The translations under genes and the position numbers were made by a program. A model generated the notes under the pieces. The model saw only the letters and a list, made by a program, of their open reading frames with translations, did not search any database and was not told the origin of the DNA. This document shows, one piece after another, positions 1 to 12,100 of a DNA stretch of 64,000 nt. The stretch is taken from assembly GCF_963676685.1 (NCBI RefSeq), contig NC_092344.1, positions 46,646,830-46,710,829 on the forward strand, in the 5' to 3' direction. The stretch comes from Mytilus edulis. Taxonomy: Eukaryota > Mollusca > Bivalvia > Mytilida > Mytilidae. Each line of letters starts with the position of its first letter. The stretch's first letter is position 1.

Positions 1-353
1 CTGTAAAAGTATAGAAATTCCCCGAATAATGTCACATGATTTTAAAATAAGTTTTCTAATCGATTATTTAGTTCATTTTTCAATAAAGATAGACGCAATA
101 TTTATGCACTATTTTACGAAAACATGTCAGATTCTCAATATTAATTTATATAAGAACTAACCAACAGCATTATGATCCATTATGCAGGACTAAACACCGT
201 AACATTTCAAAGGGCGATTTGAGTAAAAAAAATACTTGGAAAGTTGAAGCGTTTTTAACATGTTTAATCATGATCACTAAATTTTTTCAATCAGAAGTAA
301 AAATATGTTAAAACTAAAACAATTTATTAATGTTTTTTTATTGAAGTCTGCAG

Positions 354-451
354 TTATCTGAAGGAGAAACTCACCGGAAAGTCGAAGGACAAACGTGATG
401 TTACCCTGATAACTGAAGAGAAACCTAAATCTACCTCAACATATGGACAAG
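354..451 (+). CDS. penultimate exon of the unidentified plus-strand gene
   Basis: 98 bp, entered in phase 2 and left in phase 1, with a strong GTAAGC donor and a CAG acceptor behind a T-rich tract. Encodes a basic, hydrophilic stretch ending STSTYGQ. Confidence 0.6.
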
Positions 452-1287
452 GTAAGCTTGTGTTACAGTAGCTGCCAGTGCACCATAATCAGAAGTATTA
501 TGTGGATGCATAAAAAGAGGAATCATTAAACATATGTTATGATCAAATTGCATTGATCTTTTGATACATGTAGGACTGTCTCAGTGGTCTTGTAGTAGCA
601 TTCTTGCATCACATGCAGTTGAGTGTTGATTCAATCCTCAGCTGTGTCAAACAAAGGACTACTAAATAGATATTAACTTCAAATACATTTTTTTTTATGT
701 GTCAGATATTTGATTACAATCCAAAATTCAGACCTGTATCAAGCGTGAATATTGTGTTCATTTTTGCCCCAACTGTTCTGGGTTGGACCTCTGCTGGCTT
801 TTCCAGCTGCGCCCAGCGAACCAATGTATATTGATTTGCTATGACAATGTATGAAGGCTCTTTACTTGGGTATGTCAATCAGTGTTTGCACTCACAATCT
901 CCATTTGACCAGGAGCAAACAGGTAAAGAATTACTCTCATATTGTAGGGAATGTTCTCATTAACAGAATTAAAAGGGACTAATTGAGTATTATCAAAATT
1001 ACAAGTTCTGTCTATTGTTTCTAGATCTTTACTATCATGATAATGGATATCATATTAGTACTATGTTTGCAACTACTTGAGTTATCTTTTTAACTTAAAA
1101 CATGTAATTTACAACCTGTCCATATCCACATATTGTAGTCTTATAACTTGTATGCTTTACTCCTCTGTAAAGTTTATATTGTTTTTATATTATAGGCCAT
1201 GTCAACTACAGGGAAAGTCAATATAGGCAAGATCAAAATGGAACAAGAAAGACCAGTGGAGGAATGCCAACAATACCTAATGGATAA
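354..1287 (+). CDS. 3' end of an unidentified gene (last two coding exons)
   Basis: Two exons join in frame: 354-451 (after a ctgcag acceptor, ending at G|GTAAGC) and 1196-1287 (after tattatag, stop TAA 1285-1287). The first ends in phase 1 and the second supplies the other two bases. Together they encode about 62 C-terminal residues beginning YLKEKLTGKSKDK and ending GGMPTIPNG. The tail is hydrophilic and rich in Lys, Thr, Ser and Gln with no membrane segment, as in the cytoplasmic tail of a membrane protein or a disordered C-terminus. I do not recognise the family. The rest of the gene lies left of the window. A polyadenylation hexamer AATAAA at 1423-1428 fits the end of this transcript. 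Splice sites and phase are seen in the sequence; the role is unknown. Confidence 0.6.
1196..1287 (+). CDS. terminal exon of the unidentified plus-strand gene
   Basis: Preceded by a T-rich acceptor ending TATAG. Encodes about 30 residues (GHVNYRESQYRQ...) up to TAA. The AATAAA at 1423-1428 gives a 3' UTR of about 150 bases. Confidence 0.6.
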
Positions 1288-1440
1288 ATATAGAAACATT
1301 TGAACAAATTTCAGATTGAACCTATTATGTAGAGTTTTATTTATTTGAAATACATTCAATGAAGGATTTACCTTAAACTTGAACAAAGAATGGTATAACT
1401 GGATGTATTCATTGTATATTCAAATAAATATGACTGCTTC

Positions 1441-2037
1441 ATTATTTTGTATGATTAATCCATATCTATTAAGTCTTTTACAAACATTTGATACTATTTT
1501 GTCATTTTGTTCACAGTTGAACTAGTTACTATTAAATTTGATGAATGTTTAGTGTTTTTTTCTCTTATAGATATTGCATTTCACAAAATGGATTCATGCA
1601 CTTGAAGTTGTCACATCCAAAATCAAAGAATAGAACTTTTATTGCTGAACTCATCTCAAAGTCACAATAAGTCCCTTTAGAACAGAGTAAAATCCCACAC
1701 CTCACTGTTATTCCAACAGTCTCTATCACAGGCAGATTTCTTCGTTAGATGTGGAAAACGACACATGTGACAAATAAAGCACAGTTTAAAAATCTTTTAA
1801 CATGAAATCCCAAAAATCCATTTCCTTTCATGCCTATGCTTATAAGTGACAGTTCTAAAATATTAAAATGTAGATTTAGGCTTATTTTATTAGCTCATTC
1901 GAGATTTCACAAAGAGCATGATTGTATCCTAGATATCCAATATAAAATTTTCTTCCAGCTAGTCTGGCTCTATGTCACCACTCTGTATTTTATTTTAAGT
2001 GATAATTTAGAATTATATAAAAGCAAAGATAGAGACT
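1441..2037. other. intergenic, nothing recognised
   Basis: AT-rich sequence between the polyadenylation signal of the first gene and a retroelement fragment. The 69-codon frame starting at 1830 has no protein-like character. Confidence 0.5.
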
Positions 2038-2300
2038 AAGAAACACGAACCCCACCAACACTGGGGGTGATCCCAGGTGCTCCTGAAGGGTAAGCAGAGC
2101 CTGCTCTACATGTGGCAACCGTCGTGTTGCTCATGTTATTACAAACCCAGTAATAAGTCTAATTTAGTAGGTCACATACTTGAAAAGTGAAGGGGATTGT
2201 GGGTACGACAGAAGGAACATAACTATCTGCTATTATCTGTGAAACAGATATTCCATAACGGTCAACCAACTCGTGATGGCATCATGATAGGAAATACAAG
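2038..2300 (-). mobile_element. 5'-truncated retroelement copy, family A
   Basis: Read on the minus strand this matches the 32.06-32.55 kb copy: the tail of a coding region (bases behind the GRHHELVDRYG part of the protein), then a 3' flank with the block around ACCCGTCGTGTTGC and TCACCCCCAG. Six copies of this family occur in the window, four plus and two minus. Fragmentary, with no intact coding capacity. Confidence 0.65.
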
Positions 2301-3477
2301 CCCGGGAATATCGTATCAATTGGGTGATATATACTCCATATGCAGGCACTGCTGGAATATTGCTACACAGAAAGTTTATAATTTGGAAGCTGAACATCTC
2401 TAAACATTTTGTTTCCAAGACAATTTCAAAGTCAGAGAATTTTTTGTTGGAATCAGAGTGATTTTTTACAAAGTAGAATTTATCCCTCCCTTAGACAAAA
2501 TACTTTTATCTACGTTGGTCATTTTTTTTTAAAAACAAATCATAATAATGTTGAAGCCCGACTTTGATTGCTGATGAAATTGACGTTAATAATTTAGAAA
2601 GAGGTTTCGTGGATACTTGGAAGACCAAGCAATAAACCATTGTTTGTAGGGACACTAATGTAGTTTAGATATCCAATACAGTGACATAAGACCCAGTTCT
2701 TCATCTTTGATTGAAATTCCAAAGGAACATAGAACAGACCTGTGATTATCCAGGATTTCCTCTTTAGTTTATGTCATGGGGTATATGTTGAGTTTCCAAG
2801 TGAATTGTCGATACCTAATTCATTTATCAAGCAATTTATGCAATGTGATTTACACGCAAAAACGATGTAGTATGGGGCTTTATCTGCGGGGACAACAACA
2901 TATGTGTCGTGGAGGTAGGACAAGTGTTTTGCAACATTTGGGTCTTTAAAGATGGACGAAGCATGTGTATTGATAAACCCATTCAGTTGTTTCTTAATTC
3001 TGATTTATACAATAACATGATGTAGGACAGTACCCTGACATATTGACTGGCATTTATATAAAGCCAAAATATTTCACCAGGTCAAAGTCACTACGGACAC
3101 ATTACATTGCTTTTAAGAAAAATACAGTATGTCATTTGCTTCACAAAATTAATTTTTATTTTCCAAAAATAAATAGTAAGTGTGCGCAATTTTCTAGGTA
3201 ACACATATGACAATGAAGTTTAAATGTTAGTTTTATACCAAATAAGTGGTTTTGTCGTATACCCTTGTGTAAGTCAGATCGTTTTAAGATTTCTCATGTA
3301 TAGCTGAAAGTCACTAGGGTATAGAATTGTACAATGTACACTTTTCGAGATGATCAGATGAACATAATTCAATATGAGACAAACAGGAAATAAGACCGTA
3401 TTTTTTATATTCTGATTATCCAGTGTATTGTGTGTTGTAGAATAGGAACAATTCCAATAGGCTGAAACAAAATCCTG
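2301..3477. other. intergenic, nothing recognised
   Basis: AT-rich non-coding sequence. No splice-supported exon or RNA gene seen on either strand. Confidence 0.5.
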
Positions 3478-3788
3478 TCCTCCTTTTTCCCCAAATGTGA
3501 CCAACCGAATTAGACTTGTGACCGGGTTTATACTTACATCAGCAACACGGGTGAACATGTGGAGAAGGGTCTACTAAATCTTCCAGAGCTCCTGATATCA
3601 CCCCCGATTTCTGGTGGAGTTCGTGTTGATCACTCTTTTGTTTTCTATGTTGTGTTTGGAATACTGTTGTTGGTCTTTATTTTCTTTGCCATCGCGTTGT
3701 CAGTTTATTTTTTACATGTGCCAGTTTGACTGTCCCTTTGCATGGTATCTTTCGCTTTTATTACACAACACTGACAGGTTTCATGAAG
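3478..3788 (+). mobile_element. 5'-truncated retroelement copy, family A
   Basis: Non-coding 3' part of the same family as 32.06-32.55 kb. It carries the same order of blocks (GACCAACCGAATTAGACT, ATCACCCCCG, GGAGTTCGTGTTG, GCGTTGTCAGTTTATTTT, GACTGTCCCTTTG, GGTATCTTTCG). Diverged by small indels. Confidence 0.65.
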
Positions 3789-5437
3789 TCATAAACATGA
3801 ATTGAAATCGGCAGTATTTATGCGAGTCCAGTAAGTATAGTACGAAGTTATCAGACATTCGAAAGAACGATCAATTTAAACAAATCAGTATGTAAGCCCT
3901 AAGCGCTTTTTCTTCAAAGATGTAGAAATTTCCTCTCAGTTCAGATACGTCATCATTTTTTTTTCATGTTAGGTTTGTTTACAACATTACATAAGAACTG
4001 ATATTTTTTTAAATATTAAAAAGTCTGTGGTATCTATAACTAGATGGCAAAGTTACTAATGTGAATAACGCCTGCTTCATTTGAACAGATACATTTAATA
4101 TGAGTTGAACGATATTCAACAAACCAAGGATTTGCAAATCCTTGAACAAACCGTACAAGATGAAGTTGTGTAATGTATAAACAGGATAAGAATGCAACAA
4201 AAAGAAAGTCGACATCTAAAAAAAAAGGAGTTGGCAAATCGTCTCTTAGCTTCATTTTTCCCCATTTTGTACCAATACAGTTATGTCTTAAAATGAACAA
4301 TGGCGACTTTTATTATCAAAATTGACAGAATGTGTATACACGTTTAGCTATACATTTCTCGTTTTCTTTGCTACATTTAGAAGTAATTAGGCAATTAATC
4401 TTCATTAACATGGTTGTAATGTTAAAACGTTTTTCAAGCATTATATTCCCTTTTTAATTCGGCCAGTATAATTACTTTTAATATCATTGTTTTTAATGTA
4501 TCTTTTGATATGTAAACACAATTAGAATATAGATCATAAAATACATGCTCTGACAAAGTTCTTCCTAAATATGAACGAATTATAAGAGTGGAATCGTTTT
4601 AACAATCAACACTATTAATTTAACAAAGAGTCTCCCACCTGGTATGATTTCCAATGAGACAACTACCCCATAATACAAATGTCGTAGATGCTAGAAACTA
4701 GATATCATCATTCGTTTTTAGTTTTTAAACAGTTATCAATATATATTTTTTTAATTTAACACTATAAGTTATGGGGGGAAATCTTGGTTCACGCAATATT
4801 TTTCTGTCATCTGCTTGACCACAATATTTTTTCCCTTAAATTGGGGATCAGAGTATTTTTTATATGTAAAATCCGTATCCCATCCTTCGCTTTTGAAGTT
4901 GAATGGTCGTTCCCTCATGTCTGTTTGTTTTGTTCACACATTGTTGTCCTTATAATAGAATTTTTAAAAACTGTCATACTAGTAAGTGGTTTAGCTAGCT
5001 ATAAACCAATTTTTAATTCATCATTTTCTTCGTTAGAAAATGCCTATACCAAGTCAGGAATATGACAGTTGTTATCCATTTGTTTAATGTGTTTTGAGCT
5101 ATTAATTTTTCAATTTGATTATGGATTTTCCGTTTTAAATTTCCTTGGAGTTCGTTACTTTTGTTATTTTACTTTTTTCAACATACTACTCCACCATTTC
5201 TCTTCTTCAATTGACGATTAAACCGTTTGAAAAGTTTTATGATTTTTTTAAACGATATCAAACAATTTAGATATAAAATTATTATTTAAAATGCAATTAC
5301 TCTTTTTCTCTCAATGGCTTCATGCCGATAAATGTGATTCTCTTGATTGTCCATGTGCTGTTCCTTTCGGATGAAGATCTCTAAAATTGTAAAGTTGCAT
5401 CACAACAACACAAGTAGACAATATTGAAGTAAAATGA
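3789..5437. other. intergenic with small retroelement scraps
   Basis: No gene seen. About 4620-4690 resembles family B in reverse (TTTCCAATGAGACAACT). About 4985-5075 resembles family C in reverse (GTTTAGCTAGCTATAAAC, CCAAGTCAGGAATATGACAG). The 93-codon frame at 4784 overlaps this repeat and is not considered a gene. Confidence 0.45.
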
Positions 5438-5443
5438 TTTATT
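5438..5443 (-). terminator. candidate polyadenylation signal of the Pif-like gene
   Basis: AATAAA on the minus strand, about 620 bases past the stop codon at 6067-6069, which would give a 3' UTR of about 640 bases. Position and hexamer are seen; use is inferred. Confidence 0.4.
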
Positions 5444-6066
5444 GGATTTCGCTTTATATTATATTACACAGTCAAGTAACATATAGATGTGAATCGTACA
5501 ACCCGTGAAATTCATAAAATGACAAATAAATGCCAACAACAGTTTTATACTTAAAACACATATTTTGTTAATGTTCTAAATGGGAAGTATACATTTGTAT
5601 ATAACGGTATGTGCTTAAGCATTACAACTCCACACAGACATTGATTTCCATACACATAATTTCGTGAACAGTCTTTGAGTGTATAGGCTGAACTAAATCT
5701 TTGTGAGGATAGTAAAATAACGGATAGTCGAGTTGATTTCGGAAATTTGGGTGAATTGTAGTGATGTTTTTTTAAGAAATTATGTGATCCAAGCTAAGTG
5801 TCTATAATAGGAAAAAAGATGGGATATTGGGTTACCATCCATGTCACAATATCAGTTCATTCACAGCAAAATCACAAAAGACAAAGATACAAAATTATAA
5901 GATGGAAACATATGTGCGTGTGAAAATGTAAACTCTTATCTGTTGACATATTGTTGTCATTTTTGCGTATTTTGATGGGAAATGGAGTTTTAACAAACAC
6001 CAATTATGTTTCGAACTATAGAACTTTTTCAACAAATATGATATTTGGAAGTCAGTATAAGTTTTC

Positions 6067-6114
6067 TCATGATGCTGTATCTGGCTCATATTTACACTGT
6101 TTCACAATCTGTAG
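6067..6114 (-). CDS. Pif-like gene, terminal coding exon 6
   Basis: Acceptor TTTTTTTCAG then 15 codons, LQIVKQCKYEPDTAS, and TGA. It is in phase 0 like the donor before it and supplies a final cysteine as many LamG domains do. The short length makes this the least certain exon. Confidence 0.6.
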   Translation of the reverse strand, partial: LQIVKQCKYEPDTAS

Positions 6115-9100
6115 CTGAAAAAAAAGAAACGTTAAAAAGTTGCAATATAGATTCCACCACAAAACGGTAATAAAATTTAACCACACAAGAAAGTTATCTT
6201 TTCAAATGGCTTGCCACCCACAAGATAAATCAATTAGTCTTAACGATAGAAATAACGTAAACTTCCTTTACTCGAGACGTGTAATTGAACTAAATAATTT
6301 CTTGTTCGTGTGTTGGTCTTTTTACTACCATTCCTATTTGTATTTGCTTAATGAATATTTAAACAAATCAGTGCTACTTAAATATCTTTTGTTTTATTAA
6401 TGAGATAAATGGAATCAACATTAACATAATAGAAGACACAGTTACAGCAGATTTCAGTCAGTATGTAGCTAATGGTAATATCTTTAGTTAGCTTGCTTGT
6501 TAGCTGAACCGTGAAGTCATTGTTAGGTAAGGTAAACTTCCCTCCTTTAATAGTAGACTAGCCCAACAGATAAAAAATCTATCTCTCTGTAGGACTAAGC
6601 TACTTTAAAAGGAGGGTAGTATACCTTACCTAACAATGACTTCACGGTTCAGCTAACAAGCAAGCTAACCAAAGATATTACCATTAGCTACATACTGACT
6701 GAAATCTGCTGTAATAAAAAAAGTAGTAATTCGTTGTTAAATAATGTTAATTATGGGAAAATACAAATAACTTACTTCATCAAGATATCCATCGAAATGT
6801 TCTTGTGGATTTGTAGGTGACCCTGCCACCGTTAACGGACAATCCGTCGATTTAACTCGTCCTGGAATAAACAAGTTCAATATAAGAATCAAACTTACAA
6901 CAAAGAACTCTGATGAAATGGAAAAACAAAGAAATATCATCACTGACAATTTCTATTTATCTGAGATTCATTTGATCCAACTTCATATGAAGCAAATATT
7001 AACCCCCCTGTCCGGCCCGTTAAAAAACAATCAACATAATAATAAATGAAAGACCCATCTCTTCAACAAACCACAACACAATTCACTTTAATGCAATATT
7101 CTTTGGACGCACTAATTAATAAAGTGTTATCTTTATGGTGTCAGTCCAACAATTCAAAATCCCTTTATATTCAAAAAAGTTTTTAAATATTCACTGCAAT
7201 CTAAATATTTTTTTTTCATCCTCAATTTAATTTTATGAAAACCTTATATATCCGGAATTATACATATATCAACTTTCTACATCATGCTAATTTTTAGCCA
7301 ATTTCAAAAGTCTTGAAGTAACACGATTTGTATCATGTATTTTTTTTTTTAGATTTTCTCCTTGAAAATTATTAAAAAAACAAAATAAGGTTACAAAATT
7401 GCCGTGAATGGGTTTGCATATTATTGTAAGATCCCTTTTGGTCATTTATCTCCTAAAGTTTACATCAAGGTTTGTAAATTAAAGGAAACTGATAATTTCA
7501 TGATGGTTTATGAAAGACTAACCTGACATTCCGTTTGTCGAATAAGCATTTTTACCATTTACTTTCAAACTCAGCACCCTGTCTTGTAAATATAAAACAC
7601 ATTGGTACCATCCATTTGCGTCCTAAAAGTAAAGCAACAAAAACATGGTTTACAATGTCTGATAAATGAGATGTGTTACTTTAAGAATATTCACTGAACT
7701 CAAAGATTTAGTTGTTCCTGTTTGTATTTTTGTCCCCGATATGCTTCATAACCCATTTGAATGAGAATCTATAACGTCAAAATGACAGCTTTGGCTGCTT
7801 TATCATAACTCTGATTTAAATTAACATGTAGGCTTTATATGTATTTGGTTTCCCTACGTTTAAGGTTTCGAGAATACCCTATAGTCTTGATTAGAAACCA
7901 TATATCTTATGCACCGACACTGACATCATATGTGTTTGTTCTTTTATAAACAGAGGTGTTTTATCGCAATGAATAGATCATGGAACTGTTTCACGCTTGA
8001 ATGTGTAAACACTATTTCGTTTGTCTACAAAAAGGGCGTAGAGGTACAGGACATACAAATCAAAACAGTATATATGTGTTTATATTTCGTCTGTTTATGA
8101 ATGTACACAATGAAGGTACTTATGTGCTTAGGTGCTGTAGATACCAACAAAGACAATATGAATGTGTATATATTTCGTCTGTTCTACAAAAAACCCAACA
8201 ATTTATGTATAGAAGTGCAAAAGATACCAATCGAAACACTATCCAATGGATGTGCTTATATTTTGTCTGTTCTACAATGTACACCATGAAGGTGTAGAGG
8301 CGCAGGAGATATCAATGAAGACATATTTCATGTGTTCTTCAATGTACACAATGAAGTTTAGAGGTGCAGAAGATACACATCAACACAATATCTATGTGTA
8401 TATATTTTGCTTACATGGTCTTATCATGAAAATGTACTAAACTAAGGAAAGAACAATTGGGATTTTCATATGTGTTACCCCTATTGGTTTTTTTTTACAA
8501 TTAAGTTTAATAATGATTCTTTTTACAATTAAGTTTAATAATGATTCTTTTTACAATTAAGTTTAATAATGATTCAGAATATCAAATTATGCACCTGCCG
8601 GTCTCGAAACGCTTCCATTTTGTTTGCAGTTTTGTTTTGTTACTAACCAGTTAATAAAAAAAGTATACCTTAGCAACGTCCATTAACTCAACAACTGTTT
8701 TTCCACTCGTTGAAAACTGTACTTCAAACGTTTCATTAAAAGGATAGAAAGAAACTTCTAATGATGGCTGAATAACTTTACGCTGCCAACGCCTTTTACA
8801 TCCATTTGACAAAATTATCATCTTTTGACGTCTGCGCACTTGATCTGGATGAACTTTAAAACTGAATTTGAAGTACACAGTAGATTGTAAATCATTTCCA
8901 TTAAAAATTCCTAGTTTAAATGGAGCACGACGAATTTCTACTGATTTTCCAATAGCTCCTTTTTCGTCTACAACTCTGATTCTCTGACGACCAAATAGTG
9001 GAGTAAGATCGCGACCGTCTGCATCTCTTAATCCCTCATCTAAGGTCATATTCACCAGATTTACGCATTTTGTCATTACTGAAATAAATCATACGTTGTA

Positions 9101-12100
9101 GATCACACGGAATTCAGAAATTGACAACAGGAATATATTTGAAAAAAAATATGTAAGCAAAAATGTTAAAGTATCATTTGAACAGATTTAAAAAAAGATA
9201 ATTTAAAAAACGTCCATAAATACGTTTCCAACTTTGGCAATAACCCGCATAAAAATTAAAGCATGTTTTTTTTTTTTAAAGTTATGCAGGAATGCCAACT
9301 AGACATTATAAAAGAAAAACAAATCTTACTGTTTAAAAATAGCTGATTATAAAAAAATAGTGGAGGTACTAACATTTAGGTAAGACGGCTCCTCTGAAAA
9401 CAGGCACTTTATGAGATTGTGGTTTATTTGGGTTCCACACACACGTGCAGTTGTCATTATTCCATACTTGGCTATCAGTATAAGTGCTACAAGTCTCTTC
9501 TTGCCATTGTCCATTTACCAAGCGTTGGTACATTTGTGGATTCGTATGTGCTTTCAGACCTTGACTACAGCATTTGCATGATTCTATAAGTTCAGGTTCT
9601 GCCCATCCACATCTGCACTGATCTTGTCTCCATACTAATGGTACTGGGCAACTCTGATATATATTTTCAAAAATATTTTCATTAAAAGCTGTTTCAAATT
9701 TTGTCTTATCCAACGGATGCGCTTGGAATCGAGAGCTACAGGCTGTAAAAAAAAAATAATATATAAGTCCTAAAATATAACAGGTTTAATGAACTGTGTA
9801 TCAAAAATTATAAGAGTTTAATTTAAAGAAACAGTAATATACCGCTGTTCAAAAGTCATAAATCGATTTCAAAGAGAAAACACATCTGGATTATGAACTT
9901 AAACATATGAAACCTCATCATCTATAAGAGGGAAACAACGGAACAACAGAAACATCGAAACTGCAACAAAAAAAACCAAACAAACAAACAAACACCAACG
10001 CACATAGAAACTGTCATAATTCTGACTTGGTAGAGGACAATTAAGAAAAAATGGTGGGTTGACACAATTTAAAAATAAGTAAGTAAGTAATTATTTTATT
10101 ACAGTGTCACAATCTAACATTATACATAATATATTATACATCAGATAAAATCAGCATAAAAATGTACCGGTATTAGATTCCTGCCTTAAAAGACATATGA
10201 GACACTTTTACATCATGCTCCTTAACAAATTAAATCCATACACAATTTAAAACATTTTTCAAAATCAAAATGAATATTTAAAAATACAAAACAATTATTT
10301 CTTAGATCAACACCTTTTCACTTAAAAGAAGAAGAAAAAAGAAAGTAGAATTGATTTAAAGAATATGCTAATAAAAAATAAGATGTGGTACATTTGCCAA
10401 TGAGACAAATGTCCATCTGAGACAAACTGTCTTTAAAGTTAGAAACTATAGGATACTGTACGAACTTCAAAAGTGAGCAAAAAGCAATGCATCGCACCCG
10501 ACATAGCAGAACGTAAAACAACTCAAATATGAAAACTCACGACCTAATTCATGTACAAAGCATTAAACAAAATACAGATACGACAAATAGAAACAAAAGT
10601 TAAACATCGATAAACTGGCTCCCCACCTATAGTATAGGCTAAAGAAAAATGTTGCGGGGTTAACATATTTGTGGTCACCTTACACCCCACCAGAACAGGT
10701 TTAGTAGCGTTACAGCCCAACGTAAGAACAAATTATAAAATCAGTCGAAATAAGATAGGTTCGTTAGATCGATACATAGCACAAAAACAAGTCACAAAAA
10801 GATTTAACAAACAGTACTGATCCGACAGTACTTGCAGTAACTGAAATTAGTTCAAAACCAATAAGAACTAACAATTAAAGCATGTATCAAATTATGAATA
10901 AGTCTTTATCAAATAGATGTAGTGTCGGGACGTCATAAACAGTCTTGACAACATGACCTTGTGCAATGCCTAAATATAAGTGTCGACAGGAAGTAGAACC
11001 ACAAGTGTTGATACTAATAACAGTTTAGTAATACATATAGTTAGTTATGTTAATGTATTGATCAATGTCAGTACCGATGAAACAATATTCACTATCTTAT
11101 AAACTCATCATAGATACCAGGATTAAAATTTCATATATACGCCAGACGCGCGTTTCGTCTACAAAATACTCATCAGTGACGCTCGAATCAAAAAATGTTC
11201 AAAAGGCCAAATCAAGTACGAAGTTGAAGAACATTGAGGACAAAAAATTCCTAAAAGTTTTGCCAAATACAGTGTTGAATTGATAAATGGTGCACCAACA
11301 AGGTTATGTTATGCACGTATCGCCTATGCGAGTAACTCTCAATTTATCACAACAATATGTTCACATGTAAACAAAAAGCCATCTATAGCTTAGGATGAAA
11401 TAGGAATACATTAATTGCAAAAGTATTTGTAAAACTATCAATCTTACATTGTTGAATAATTTGATTGCTTCATTCAAACTTTGACTATATCTCTAATGTG
11501 GTTAAATACATATATTAAAAAGATGTTGAAATGAAATGTGTGCGTTTCTCGTTTTTTTTTATTGACAACTGTATGACGTGTTCCCGAAAAAAAGAAACAA
11601 TTTGCCATCAAATTTTGATAACTAAATTTGTAATGAGGGATCTAATTCTACTACGAAACAAATTGAAAGATACTGAGTACTTTTCGACACGTAGCGAGTT
11701 TTGTTGTCGTAGATACCTCATTACTTTTACGTGTTAATATTGAAGAGTAAAAACAAGGAGACAACAGTAGCATACCATGTTAAAACGTGAATCATTTTTA
11801 AAACAAATAAACATAAAAAAACTGAAGATATCTCAAACTCCAAACGAAGCGAGTGCGTGTGTGTCGAAGGACCGAACGTTTCATTGTATGTACTATGTAT
11901 GCATAACGCGTCAAATGTCACCTAAATCAGAAAGTCATAATACGTTAACGATCACAATCGGTAAATTTACAGATCAGAAGAATATTCTTGTATTTTAAGA
12001 CATAATATCGGGGAAACATACATGTCTCCCATGAGTTGAGACAAAGATGCGTTGTATCGGTCAACCAATTTTTGATGATAACCCTACAAAGAACTTTTTG

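Noticed and set aside
8001-8440. Three overlapping plus-strand frames of 62-98 codons
   Set aside because: They translate the degenerate 85-bp tandem repeat.
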